From: Bradyrhizobium ivorense
GTDB lineage: Bacteria; Pseudomonadota; Alphaproteobacteria; Rhizobiales; Xanthobacteraceae
Length of the DNA stretch: 64,000 nucleotides
NCBI RefSeq assembly: GCF_900696085.1
Contig: NZ_CAADFC020000033.1
Location: 434,001 to 498,000 of the forward strand
Reading direction: 5' to 3'
Shown here piece after piece: positions 51,976 to 60,623 of the stretch. The position numbers and the translations under genes are program-made. Below the pieces are notes generated by a model, which ran no database searches, was not told where the DNA came from, and worked only from the letters and a program-made list of their open reading frames with translations. Numbering within the stretch: position 1 is the first letter of the stretch; each line of letters opens with the position of its first letter.

Positions 51976-53286
51976 TCAGACGTCAACGCGCTTGATGGAG
52001 AGCGACTTCAGGTAGGCCGCCGGATTCTCCGGATCGAACACCTTGCCGTCGAAGAAGGTCTCCTTGCCGCGCGAGGTCGAGGTCGGAATGTCCGACACGC
52101 CGAGCTCCTTGGCGGCTTCCTTCCAGAGGTCCTCGCGGTTGACCTTGGCGATCAGCGCCTTGGTGTCGAAGCCTGGCTCGTACTTGCCCCAGCGGATGTC
52201 CTCGGTGAGGAACCAGAGGTCGTGGCTCTGATAGGGATAAGACGCGTTGTCCTGCCAGAACCGCATCTGCTGCGGCGAGTTCTCGACGACGCGGCCGGTG
52301 CCGTAGTCGAACTTGCCCTTCATGCGGTCGGTGATGTCCTCCACCGGACAGTTGATCCACTGCCGCTTGGCGCAGATCACGGCGGTCTCCTCGCGGTTTT
52401 CCGCCTTCTCGCACCACTGCTGCGCTTCCATCACGGCCATCAGCAGCGCCTTCGCGGCCTTCGGGTTCTTGTCGACCCAGGCGGCGCGCAGGCCGAACGA
52501 TTTCTCCGGGTGCTTGTCCCAGAGCTCGCCGGTGGTGATCGCGGTGTAGCCGATGTCCTGATGGATGAGTTGCAGATTCCACGGCTCGCAGACGCAGAAG
52601 CAATCCATGGTGCCGACCTTCATGTTGGCGACCATCTGCGGCGGCGGCACCACGATGGTTTCGATGTCCTTGTCGGGATCGATGCCGCCGGCCGCGAGCC
52701 AGTAGCGGATCCAGAGATCATGGGTGCCGCCGGGGAAGGTCATCGCGGCCTTCACCGCCTTGCCGGAGGCCTTCTTCTTCTCCAGCGCCGCCTTGAACGG
52801 CGTGGTGTCGATGCCGACCTTGAGATCGGCATATTCCTTGGCGACCGAGATGCACTGGCCGTTCAGATTGAGCCGCGCCAGGATGTACATCGGCGTCGGC
52901 TGATTGTTCTGCGTCACCTTGCCGGACGAGATCAGATACGGCATCGGGGTCAGGATATGCGCGCCGTCGATGCCGTTGCCTTCGGAGCCGAGCACGAGGT
53001 TGTCGCGCGTGGTGCCCCACGAGGCCTGCTTCTGCACCTCGACATCAGGCATGCCGTATTTGGCGAAGATGCCCTTTTCCTTGGCGACGAACAGCGGCGA
53101 GGCGTCGGTGAGTGCGATGAAGCCGAGCTTGGCGCCCTTCACTTCCGGACCCGCGCCTTGTGCGAACGCGCCGGCGGGAAAGTTCAGCTTCGCGGCGGCG
53201 AGCAGCGCCGCGGTGCCGCTGGCGGCCTTGAGGAGTTGGCGACGGCTCGGTCCGCGGCCTGAACGAGGGTCGTTGCGCTTGGTCAT
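51976..53286 (-). CDS. nrtA: Nitrate/bicarbonate-type ABC substrate-binding protein (NrtA/CmpA family), Tat signal
   Basis: A 436-aa protein from ATG 53286. The N-terminus has a twin-arginine signal (GPSRRQLLKAASGTAALL) and an AFAQG cleavage region. The mature protein shows NrtA features: KLGFIALTDASPLFVAKEKGIFAKYGM, GIDGAHILTPMPYLISSGK and MDCFCVCEPWNLQLI. CmpA (bicarbonate) is closely related, but pairing with a globin and a candidate sigma-54 promoter favours nitrate. It is the first gene of nrtABD, with a leader of about 150 nt. Confidence 0.85.
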   Translation of the reverse strand: MTKRNDPRSGRGPSRRQLLKAASGTAALLAAAKLNFPAGAFAQGAGPEVKGAKLGFIALTDASPLFVAKEKGIFAKYGMPDVEVQKQASWGTTRDNLVLGSEGNGIDGAHILTPMPYLISSGKVTQNNQPTPMYILARLNLNGQCISVAKEYADLKVGIDTTPFKAALEKKKASGKAVKAAMTFPGGTHDLWIRYWLAAGGIDPDKDIETIVVPPPQMVANMKVGTMDCFCVCEPWNLQLIHQDIGYTAITTGELWDKHPEKSFGLRAAWVDKNPKAAKALLMAVMEAQQWCEKAENREETAVICAKRQWINCPVEDITDRMKGKFDYGTGRVVENSPQQMRFWQDNASYPYQSHDLWFLTEDIRWGKYEPGFDTKALIAKVNREDLWKEAAKELGVSDIPTSTSRGKETFFDGKVFDPENPAAYLKSLSIKRVDV

Positions 53287-53449
53287 GGGCAGTGTCGTCC
53301 TTCTGCATCTGTGCTGAGGCTGGGGCCGTCCGTCAGGCGTCGCCGCTGTCGCGCATGAGGGCGCGTTCCGGGGTGGCCCCGGGTGCGGCAGACACAATTC
53401 GGATCATTGGTCACAAGGGACGGCGTCGATGGCGTCGACGACTAACTAT

Positions 53450-53465
53450 TCAAACCGCGTGCCAA
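53450..53465 (-). promoter_or_regulatory. Candidate sigma-54 promoter of the nrtABD operon
   Basis: Read leftward, TTGGCACGCGGTTTGA has GG and GA separated by 10 nt, matching the -24/-12 element TGGCAC-N5-TTGC except for the last base (A for C). Transcription would start near 53438, leaving about 150 nt of leader before nrtA. Nitrogen-regulated operons commonly use this promoter type. Confidence 0.45.
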
Positions 53466-53562
53466 ATCGCTGCATCGCAAAAAAGCAATGCAAGAGAATG
53501 AGATGCGAAGGATGTCGCAGGACGCAGCCGCCCTGCCGCGCGCATCCAAATATGGCGCAGCG

Positions 53563-53593
53563 CTCAATTCTTGTGCGACGCACAAGAATTGAG
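53563..53593. promoter_or_regulatory. 31-bp near-perfect palindrome upstream of the nrtA promoter
   Basis: CTCAATTCTTGTGCG and its complement flank a single A. It lies about 100 bp upstream of the sigma-54 candidate and 20 bp after the stop of the second dioxygenase gene. There is no T-run, so an enhancer or operator site is more likely than a terminator, though it could reduce read-through from the dioxygenase gene. Confidence 0.5.
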
Positions 53594-53613
53594 CAGGCAC
53601 GTACAACGAGTGA

Positions 53614-54528
53614 TCAGGCGTGCTCGGGGACCTTGGTGCCGAGCGGCGCGGGCGCCATGCCGCCGCCCGGCTTGACGCGAAATTCGTAGGTCATCAGGTG
53701 CCAGACACCGTCCGATCGCTTGCCGTCCGGCATCGTGGCATCGCTGCGCTTCTCGACCTTGGCGATCAGGTCGTTCTTCACGCCGAACACGACGTCGGAG
53801 TCGATGTACTTGTCGCCATCGATGAAGACATGGGTGATCAGCGGCTCATAGCCCTCGGCATTGACCAGGAAGTGCACATGCGCGGGACGCATCGGGTGGC
53901 GGTTGGTCTGGGTGATCATCTGGCCGACCGGACCGTCGGTCGGGATCGGATAGCTGCACGGCAGGATGGTGCGGAAGGTGAAGCGGCCGTCGGCATCGGT
54001 GATGAAGCGCGCGCGTGACGACGGGCCTTCGGTGGCGTAGCTCGGCTTCTGCGAGTCGTAGTGGCCGTCGGTATCGGCATGCCAGACATCGACTGGCACG
54101 CCGGCCAGCGGCTTGCCGGCGAGATCGGTGACCCGGCTCTGCACGAACATGCGCTCGCCGGGCAGGCTCGCCGAAATGTCGGTGCCGTGCGGCGTCACCT
54201 TGTGCTCGCCGACATAGAACGGGCCGAGCACGGTGGTCTCGGTGGCGCCGTCGCGATCCCTGTGGTTGACCGCATCGACCAGCATCGAGACGCCGAGCAC
54301 GTCGGAGAGCAGGATGAATTCCTGGCGGATGTCGGTGCACTTCTGCCCGGTGCGGGTCAGGAAACCGATCGCGTAGTCCCACTCCTCGAAAGTGAGATCG
54401 GTTTTCCGCACATAATCGTGCAGCGACTTCACCAGTTCCTGCAGCAGGAACTTGGCCCGCGGATCGGGCGTCTGGTCAAAGCTCTTGATGACGGCGGCGG
54501 TGAGCTCGGTGTCGTTGAACTGGGTCAT
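53614..54528 (-). CDS. Second intradiol dioxygenase (hydroxyquinol 1,2-dioxygenase-like)
   Basis: A 304-aa paralogue of the enzyme at 43402. Iron ligands are Tyr157 (DTDGHYDSQ), Tyr193 (CSYPIPTDGPVG), His217 and His219 (RPAHVHF). The extra C-terminus runs through KPGGGMAPAPLGTKV. It stands alone between the nitrate importer and a serine hydrolase and was probably duplicated or acquired separately. It cleaves a catechol or hydroxyquinol ring; which one is unknown. Confidence 0.85.
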   Translation of the reverse strand: MTQFNDTELTAAVIKSFDQTPDPRAKFLLQELVKSLHDYVRKTDLTFEEWDYAIGFLTRTGQKCTDIRQEFILLSDVLGVSMLVDAVNHRDRDGATETTVLGPFYVGEHKVTPHGTDISASLPGERMFVQSRVTDLAGKPLAGVPVDVWHADTDGHYDSQKPSYATEGPSSRARFITDADGRFTFRTILPCSYPIPTDGPVGQMITQTNRHPMRPAHVHFLVNAEGYEPLITHVFIDGDKYIDSDVVFGVKNDLIAKVEKRSDATMPDGKRSDGVWHLMTYEFRVKPGGGMAPAPLGTKVPEHA

Positions 54529-54683
54529 CTCTGGCGTTTCCCTTGCTAGTTCCTTGCAGCCGCGACGGGCGCAGTTGCGGGCGGGAGCGTATACCAGCGG
54601 CGGTTTGCCGGTAAGCCGGGGCCGATTGCTGCGGCGGACACTTTTCGGCTATCAAGACGGCCCTGCAGCCGGAGAAATGCCTG

Positions 54684-55958
54684 ATGCTAGCCCCCACCCC
54701 TGCCTCGCCCGAATCCGCGGGCATGTCGACGCCAGCGCTCAATCGCCTCGAAGCGCATCTGAAGGCCCGCTACATCGATGCCGGCCGCTTTCCCGGGACG
54801 CAGCTCTTGATCTATCGCCGCGGCAAGATCGTGCATTCCACCGTGCAGGGCTTTGCCGATCTCGAGCGCAAGGTGCCGGTCAAGGACGACACCATCTACC
54901 GCATCTATTCGATGACCAAGCCGATTACGTCGGTCGCCTTCATGATGCTGGTCGAGGAAGGCCGCGTCGCGATCGACGAGCCGGTCGCAAAATACATTCC
55001 GGAATGGAAAAACCTCGGCGTGTTCCTCGCCGGCAACGCGCCCGCCTTCCTGACCCGCTCGCCGAGCCGGCCGATGCTGATCGTCGACCTCTTGCGCCAC
55101 ACCTCGGGCCTCACCTACGGCTTCCAGCAGCGCTCCAACGTCGACGCCGCCTATCGCGAGCACAAGATCGGCGAGGTCGAAAAGGCCGGCTCGCTCGACA
55201 GCATGATCGAGGGCCTCGCCAAGATCCCGCTGGAGTTCTCACCGGGCGAGGCCTGGAATTACTCGGTCGCCACCGACGTGCTCGGCTATCTGGTCGGCAA
55301 GATCTCCGGCATGCCGTTCGAGCAGTTTTTGAAGGAGCGTATCTTCAAGCCGCTCGGCATGAACGATACCGATTTCTTCGTGCCGGCCGACAAGGCGCAC
55401 CGCTTCGCCGCCTGCTATTCCGCCGACCCGCAGGGCGGCTTCAACCCGCTCGCCGCCGAGCGCAAGGGCACGCTGACCCTGCAGGACGATCCGACCACCA
55501 GTTCGTTCCTGTCGCCACCCTCGCTGGTCTCCGGCGGCGGCGGGCTGTGCTCGACCGCGGCCGACTACCTCACCTTCTGCCGGGCGCTGCTCAATGGCGG
55601 CGAGCTCGGCGGCGTGCGGCTGCTCGGTCCGAAGACGCTTAAGCTGATGACCTCCAATCACCTGCCCGGCGGCGTCGACCTGCCGGCGATGTCGCGCTCG
55701 CTGTTCAGCGAGGCCGCCTATAACGGCATCGGCTTCGGCCTCGGATTTGCCGTCACCATGCACCCGTCGCAGACCCTGATCGCCGGCAGCCCGGGGGAAT
55801 TCAACTGGGGCGGCGCAGCGACCACGTCGTTCTTCATCGACCCGGCCGAGGAGCTGATCACGATCTTCATGACCCAGGTGCTGCCGTCGAGCGCCTATCC
55901 GCTCCGGCGCGAGCTGCGGACCATGGTCTACGCCGCGATCACCGAGAGCAACCTCTAA
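54684..55958 (+). CDS. Serine hydrolase, beta-lactamase/class C (EstB-like) family
   Basis: A 424-aa protein with the SxxK motif at Ser76-Lys79 (YRIYSMTKPITS) and a YxN-like motif in EAWNYSVATDVLGYLVGK. The usual HxG near the C-terminus appears as GSPGEFNWGGAA. There is no signal peptide, which points to an intracellular esterase of the EstB type rather than a beta-lactamase. It is divergent from the second dioxygenase; the 155-bp gap shows no clear operator. Confidence 0.86.
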   Translation: MLAPTPASPESAGMSTPALNRLEAHLKARYIDAGRFPGTQLLIYRRGKIVHSTVQGFADLERKVPVKDDTIYRIYSMTKPITSVAFMMLVEEGRVAIDEPVAKYIPEWKNLGVFLAGNAPAFLTRSPSRPMLIVDLLRHTSGLTYGFQQRSNVDAAYREHKIGEVEKAGSLDSMIEGLAKIPLEFSPGEAWNYSVATDVLGYLVGKISGMPFEQFLKERIFKPLGMNDTDFFVPADKAHRFAACYSADPQGGFNPLAAERKGTLTLQDDPTTSSFLSPPSLVSGGGGLCSTAADYLTFCRALLNGGELGGVRLLGPKTLKLMTSNHLPGGVDLPAMSRSLFSEAAYNGIGFGLGFAVTMHPSQTLIAGSPGEFNWGGAATTSFFIDPAEELITIFMTQVLPSSAYPLRRELRTMVYAAITESNL

Positions 55959-56339
55959 AGGGGGCGCCATTCGGCGGCGCACCCGGCAGGGCGCGCAGCC
56001 AAACCAGCGAAAACAACCCCATGCAAAGTAGCCGGCGGGCCCGGCGGGCGACATGGCCACTGCAGGCGACATGGCCACTTGACACGTCGGGCAAGTCACC
56101 GGTATTCTTCCATTATTCCGAAACCGCGCAAGCACCCGGGGCTCACGCAGATGGCAGTTGCCGACGTCTGCAACTGCCCTTTCCACATCGTCATGGCCGG
56201 TCCATAGGACGTGGCCGATAGCCAAATGCTATAACCCTGCCCCGGGGGCGCGCCGCGGGATTTTTCGGCCCGATATCCTTGGCGGATTTTTCCGCTTCCC
56301 CTAAGCTCGCACCATATTGGGCATCGAGCCGGGGACTTC
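55959..56339. other. Intergenic region with a short direct repeat
   Basis: A 381-bp gap. GGCGACATGGCCACT occurs twice (56047-56061 and 56065-56079), an 18-bp period. A GC-rich CCCCGGGGGCGCGCCGCGGG patch at about 56239 could form a hairpin. No gene is supported; the open frame on the reverse strand here is a shadow of the serine hydrolase gene. The histidine-kinase promoter should lie in its right half. Confidence 0.55.
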
Positions 56340-57848
56340 GTGCCAAAACTGACATTGCCAGTCCGTCTCGCGCTGCTGGTCGCGGGAACGATGTTGCCGC
56401 TGATCATTTTCGCGGTCGGCATCGTCGTCTACAACTACCAACAGGATCGCCAGGACGCCACGCAGCGCGTGCTCGAGACCGCGCGCAGCATCCGCCTGCT
56501 GCTCGATGCGGAGATGCAGCGCATGACCGGCGCCCTGCAGGTGCTGGCGCTGACCAACTCGTTGCGCAACAGCGATTTCGACAGTTTCCGCCGCACCGCG
56601 TTCGGCTTCCTCGACCAGTACGGCAAGGACGGCGTGGTGCTGGTGGCCGACCGCCAGGGACGCCAGCTGTTCTCCTCGCTGACGCTGGACACCTCGACCC
56701 TGCCGCCGCGCAGCAACCTCGGGATCGTCGAGCGGGTGTTCACGACCAAGCTGCCGGTCTACTCCAACCTGTACTTCGGCGCGGTGAAGCAGCGCCAAAT
56801 CATCACCGTCGAGGTGCCGGTGCTACGCGACGGCGACGTGATCTACGACATCTCCTTCAGCCCGCCGCTCGAGGTCTTCCAGGCCATGATCGAGAAGCAG
56901 CGCCTGAGCCAGGACTGGACCATCTCGATCTTCGACGGCGACGGCATCAACCTGGCGCGCGTCCCCAATCCGCAGGCGACCATCGGCCAGCGCGCCTCGC
57001 CATCGCTTTATGTCGAAATGTTCCGCGGCGGCGAAGCGACGCTGCCGACCGTGTCGCTGGAAGGCGTCCCGCTGATCACCGGCTTCACGCGATCGCGCAT
57101 CACCGGCTGGACCGTCGCCGCGGGGATCGCCGAGGGATCGCTGATTGCGCCGCTGTGGCGCTCGCTGGCGATCACCAGCGTGATCGGCGGCGTCCTGCTG
57201 CTGGTCGGGCTCGGCTTCGCGCTGCGGATGGCGACCACGATCGCGCGCGCCGATGCGCTGCACGACCTGCTGATCGAGGAGCTCAACCATCGCGTCAAGA
57301 ACACGCTGGCGATCCTGCAGTCGATCACGACGCAGACCTTCCGCAACGCAGGCCGCGCCGAGCGCGAGACCTTCGAGGGACGGCTCGGCGCGCTGGCCGA
57401 GGCGCACAACCTGCTCAGCATGGCGAAATGGCAGGGCTCCGACCTGCAGGACGTGGTCGGCCGCGTGCTGCAGCCCTATCTGCTCAACAAGCCGGAGCGG
57501 ATCAGGGTGTCCGGGCCGCGGGTGCCGCTGTCGCCGCGGCTTGCCGTGGTGCTGTCGATGATCGTGCACGAGATCGCGACCAATGCCGCCAAATACGGCG
57601 CGCTCTCCAACGACACCGGCACGGTGACGCTGGACTGGGTGGTCCGCGGCAACGAGCCGGGCCGGGCGCTGCGGATGATCTGGGCCGAGGCCGGCGGGCC
57701 CGAGGTCGTGGTGCCGGTACAGCGCGGCTTCGGCTCCCGCCTGATCGAGCGCAGCGCCCGCGACCAGCTCGGCGGCGAGGCCACGGTCGATTTTCGGCCC
57801 GACGGCGTCGTCTACACGATGACCTGCGCGCTCGACGGCGAGGAATGA
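56340..57848 (+). CDS. HWE-family sensor histidine kinase
   Basis: A 502-aa membrane kinase from GTG 56340. Helix 1 is at about residues 8-30 and helix 2 at about 275-298 (LAITSVIGGVLLLVGLGFAL), enclosing a periplasmic dCache-like sensor of about 240 residues. The cytoplasmic part has the phosphoacceptor His317 in ELNHRVKNTLAILQ, the N-box HEIATNAAKYGALS and WAEAGGPEV, the W-x-E motif naming the family, and ends RGFGSRLIERSARDQLGG. No response regulator is adjacent. The next gene, dctA, starts 116 bp later. Confidence 0.89.
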   Translation: MPKLTLPVRLALLVAGTMLPLIIFAVGIVVYNYQQDRQDATQRVLETARSIRLLLDAEMQRMTGALQVLALTNSLRNSDFDSFRRTAFGFLDQYGKDGVVLVADRQGRQLFSSLTLDTSTLPPRSNLGIVERVFTTKLPVYSNLYFGAVKQRQIITVEVPVLRDGDVIYDISFSPPLEVFQAMIEKQRLSQDWTISIFDGDGINLARVPNPQATIGQRASPSLYVEMFRGGEATLPTVSLEGVPLITGFTRSRITGWTVAAGIAEGSLIAPLWRSLAITSVIGGVLLLVGLGFALRMATTIARADALHDLLIEELNHRVKNTLAILQSITTQTFRNAGRAERETFEGRLGALAEAHNLLSMAKWQGSDLQDVVGRVLQPYLLNKPERIRVSGPRVPLSPRLAVVLSMIVHEIATNAAKYGALSNDTGTVTLDWVVRGNEPGRALRMIWAEAGGPEVVVPVQRGFGSRLIERSARDQLGGEATVDFRPDGVVYTMTCALDGEE

Positions 57849-57882
57849 CCGGCACGGCCCGGCCGCCGTCCCCGCGACATTT

Positions 57883-57898
57883 TGGCACGCAAGTTGCT
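57883..57898 (+). promoter_or_regulatory. Sigma-54 promoter of dctA
   Basis: TGGCACGCAAGTTGCT matches the consensus TGGCACG-N4-TTGCW at every defined position; GG (57884-57885) and GC (57896-57897) are exactly 10 nt apart. Transcription would start near 57909, 56 nt before the dctA ATG. In rhizobia dctA is the classical sigma-54 gene activated by DctD. Confidence 0.85.
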
Positions 57899-57964
57899 AA
57901 GGTTGCTTAAGGTGATGCCGGGCTCGTTGCAGGGCTCGGACTGGCAGAAAATGAGGGGGCAGTC

Positions 57965-59284
57965 ATGTCGACTATCGCAGCGGAAGCCATCGCGATCCGC
58001 AAGCCGCTTTACACGTCGCTGTTCGTTCAGGTGCTGGTTGCGCTCCTGCTCGGCATCGTCATCGGCATGGCAGCACCGGATTTCGCGGTCGGGCTGAAGA
58101 TCTTCAGCGACGCCTTCCTGAAGCTGATCTCGATGATCGTGGCGCCGATCGTGTTCTGCGTCGTGGTGCACGGCATCGCCGGCGCCGGCGACCTCAAGAA
58201 GGTCGGGCGGGTCGGCGTCAAGGCGCTGCTCTATTTCGAGGCGATGACGACAGTCGCGCTGGTGGTCGGCCTCGTGCTCGCCTACCTGTTCGGGCCCGGC
58301 CACGGCATGAACATCGACGCCTCGACGCTGGATCCCAAGGCGCTCGGCAACTATGCCAGCAACGCGCAGAAGCTGAAAGGCGAAGGCATCGGCAGCTTCC
58401 TGCTCAACATCATCCCGACCACCTCGTTCGACGCGCTGTCGCGCAACGACGTGCTGCAGGTGCTGTTCTTCGCCATCATCTTCGGCGTCAGCCTGGCGCT
58501 GGTCGGCGGCGAGAAGGGCGAGAAGGTCACCTCGTTCATCGACGCGGTTTCGACCGTGCTGTTCCGCGCCATGGGCCTGATCGTGCGCATCGCGCCGATC
58601 GGCGTGCTCGGCGCGGTCGCCTACACGGTCGGCAAATACGGCGTCGGCTCGCTGAAGCAACTGCTGTCGCTGGTCGCGCTGTTCTACATCTCGGTCGCAA
58701 TCTTCGTGCTCGGCGTGCTCGGCACCGTGATGGCGCTGGCCGGCGTCAACATCCTCAAGTTTCTCGGCTACCTGCGCGAGGAGCTGATGATCGTGGTCGC
58801 GACCGCGTCATCCGACGCGGTGCTGCCGCAGGTGATGCGCAAGCTGGAACGCTTCGGCGTCAAGGACTCGGTGGTGGGCCTGGTAATTCCGACCGGCTAT
58901 TCCTTCAACCTCGACGCCTTCTCGATCTATCTGACGCTGGCGGTCGTGTTCATCGCGCAGGCCACCAACACGCCGCTGTCGTTCGGCGATCTGCTGCTGG
59001 TGCTCGGCGTCTCCCTGATCACCTCGAAGGGCGCCCATGGCGTACCGGGCTCGGCGATCGTGATCCTGGCGGCAACGCTGAATGCAGTGCCGAGCATCCC
59101 AGCGATCGGCCTCGTGCTGGTGCTGTCGGTCGACTGGTTCATCGGCATGGCGCGCGCGGTCGGCAATTTGATCGGCAACTGCGTCGCCACCGTCGTGGTC
59201 GCGGCATGGGAGGGCGATCTCGATCGCGAGCAGGCGCGACGCGTGCTCGACGGCACCGATGCAGTGGATGTCACGGCCGGATGA
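57965..59284 (+). CDS. dctA: C4-dicarboxylate transporter DctA (dicarboxylate/amino acid:cation symporter)
   Basis: A 439-aa inner-membrane symporter for succinate, fumarate and malate. Conserved segments are FLKLISMIVAPIVFCVVVHGI, the substrate-site SSDAVLPQVMRKLERFGV, the VIPTGYSFNLDAFSIYLT helix and SKGAHGVPGSAIVIL. Length and sequence agree with rhizobial DctA. The ATG follows GAGGGGGC. A consensus sigma-54 promoter lies 67 bp upstream, as expected for DctA, but no dctBD is in the window; an HWE kinase gene precedes it instead. Confidence 0.93.
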   Translation: MSTIAAEAIAIRKPLYTSLFVQVLVALLLGIVIGMAAPDFAVGLKIFSDAFLKLISMIVAPIVFCVVVHGIAGAGDLKKVGRVGVKALLYFEAMTTVALVVGLVLAYLFGPGHGMNIDASTLDPKALGNYASNAQKLKGEGIGSFLLNIIPTTSFDALSRNDVLQVLFFAIIFGVSLALVGGEKGEKVTSFIDAVSTVLFRAMGLIVRIAPIGVLGAVAYTVGKYGVGSLKQLLSLVALFYISVAIFVLGVLGTVMALAGVNILKFLGYLREELMIVVATASSDAVLPQVMRKLERFGVKDSVVGLVIPTGYSFNLDAFSIYLTLAVVFIAQATNTPLSFGDLLLVLGVSLITSKGAHGVPGSAIVILAATLNAVPSIPAIGLVLVLSVDWFIGMARAVGNLIGNCVATVVVAAWEGDLDREQARRVLDGTDAVDVTAG

Positions 59285-59349
59285 TGCGCCCGGCAACGTG
59301 CACATAGCGCGCGCTCCGCGATGCGGAACGCCTGGCGACGATCAACGAC

Positions 59350-59655
59350 CTATTTGACGAGCTTGAGGTAGGGCGGAAATCGCCTGACCGCCGGTCGTGG
59401 CTCGTCGGACGCCATCATGTCACACAATGCTTTCAACTCGGAATCCGTCACCTTGTGCAATTCCATCCGAAGCTCGAGGATGGCAAGGGACAACAACCGC
59501 GCCGTCTCAGCGTTGGCCCGGTCAAGCAGAACGGCCTCGCACTCTTCCAGAGTCGCCAGCAGCGACCGCAACCGTTCTTCCGTATTTGCGACGGGCATAT
59601 CTTCCACTCCCGAAGCCGCGAGCTGTAATCGAGGCGTACCCCTCTTTCGCTTCAT
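59350..59655 (-). CDS. Small conserved-type hypothetical protein, 101 aa
   Basis: Begins MKRKRGTPRLQLAASG with a very good ribosome site (GGGAGAGGCC); a further in-frame ATG at 59697 lacks one. A basic N-terminus is followed by a helical Leu/Glu-rich core (LRSLLATLEECEAVLLDRANAETARLLSLAILELRMEL) and a Pro-rich tail RRFPPYLKLVK. There is no membrane segment or known domain. It is convergent with dctA, 65 bp from its stop. I do not know its function. Confidence 0.6.
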   Translation of the reverse strand: MKRKRGTPRLQLAASGVEDMPVANTEERLRSLLATLEECEAVLLDRANAETARLLSLAILELRMELHKVTDSELKALCDMMASDEPRPAVRRFPPYLKLVK

Positions 59656-60227
59656 TGGCCTCTCCCGCCAAAGGTCGCCCATTTGTGGCGGGCGCATGGC
59701 TGCTCCGGATGATCCCTATCTTTTGTGTAATTGTCCAGCAACATTCCGAAAGCCTGACTTGGACTTATCTCAAACTTTTATCCGATACCGCCGCCCCGGC
59801 CCCGCCACATGCCCCGGACCCGCGCGACCTCAAGGTGCAGCTAGCAGGGGTTGCATCTCCGCCGAGACGCTCCTAAAATGATCATCGCCCGTACAAATAC
59901 GGGCAAAGTGCCTAGTGCCGCCGGTAAGCATGCGGGCAAAATCTGTGACGATCAAACTCGCGCTAGTTGTGGTTCGGTCAATATTTTGCCAAATGTAGAG
60001 GGCGGGGTGTCGAGAGACACCTTGGCACGATCGACTCCAGGTAGTCGGGCGTGTCGGTAAAAAGGGTGCTTCCAATGCGCATGTGCGTTTGGATACCATC
60101 CCGCGATCTTCTTGGATCTTGCTAGTTCGACGAACTGACGATCCACACGAGCTTAACGCGGTACATCATGGACGTGTCCCTGACCCAGCCGGGCCAGGGA
60201 TTCCCGATTGAAGGACGGGTCACAAGA
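59656..60227. other. Long intergenic region upstream of the PraR-like regulator
   Basis: About 570 bp without a convincing gene, lower in GC than its surroundings from about 59700 to 60170. The left part includes the divergent promoter region. GGTGTC-GAGA-GACACC (60006-60021) is a perfect 6-bp stem with a GNRA tetraloop. The stretch 59880-60000 repeats short words such as CGGGCAAA (59899, 59934). It may hold a long 5' leader or regulatory sites for the downstream regulator gene. Confidence 0.5.
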
Positions 60228-60623
60228 ATGAACAGATCAGCAGCAAAGAAGATGAAACAGCGCAGTGCCGGCAAACCGGACATTGAGTTGGGCAAGCGAA
60301 TTCGCCTGCGCCGTGTCGAGCAGAAGATTTCGCAGGCCGAGCTGGGCGACAAGCTCGGCGTCAGCTTCCAGCAGGTGCAGAAGTATGAGAAGGGCGTCAA
60401 CCGCGTCGGCGCCGCCCGTCTTCAGCAGATCGCATCCGCACTCGATGTGCCGGTGACCTTCTTCTACGACGGCGACAACAAGGCGCGCGAGGTCGAAAGC
60501 CTGCTGTTCCTCGACAGCGCTTTCAGCCTGCGGTTGCTGCGCGCCTACAGCAAGATCAAGGACCAGACCGTGCAACGTCAGCTGGTGTCCTTGATGGAAT
60601 CGATCGCCGCCAACGAAGACTGA
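60228..60623 (+). CDS. XRE-family HTH regulator, PraR/SinR-like
   Basis: A 131-aa protein from ATG 60228 (MNRSAAKKMKQRSAG), preceded by AAGGAC; the frame is open to an ATG at 60168. The HTH_3 domain covers residues about 20-78: LGKRIRLRRVEQKISQAELGDKLGVSFQQVQKYEKGVNRVGAARLQQIASALDV, nearly identical in pattern to the PraR family of rhizobia, which controls quorum sensing, biofilm and attachment. The C-terminal 45 residues (LLFLDSAFSLRLLRAYSKI) form a helical dimerisation region. A strong terminator follows at 60735. Confidence 0.88.
   Translation: MNRSAAKKMKQRSAGKPDIELGKRIRLRRVEQKISQAELGDKLGVSFQQVQKYEKGVNRVGAARLQQIASALDVPVTFFYDGDNKAREVESLLFLDSAFSLRLLRAYSKIKDQTVQRQLVSLMESIAANED

Noticed and set aside
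53470..53495. NasT/ANTAR-type antiterminator hairpin upstream of nrtA
   Set aside because: GCATTGC-TTTTTT-GCGATGC forms a stem with one mismatch, but it lies upstream of the proposed start site and the loop lacks the conserved A and G of ANTAR targets.
56047..56079. Duplicated GGCGACATGGCCACT as a regulatory iteron
   Set aside because: Only two copies, no symmetry and no nearby recognisable target; probably a local slippage duplication.
60022..60040. Sigma-54 promoter at TTGGCACGATCG
   Set aside because: The -24-like TGGCACG is present, but the -12 GC element at the required 10-nt spacing is missing.
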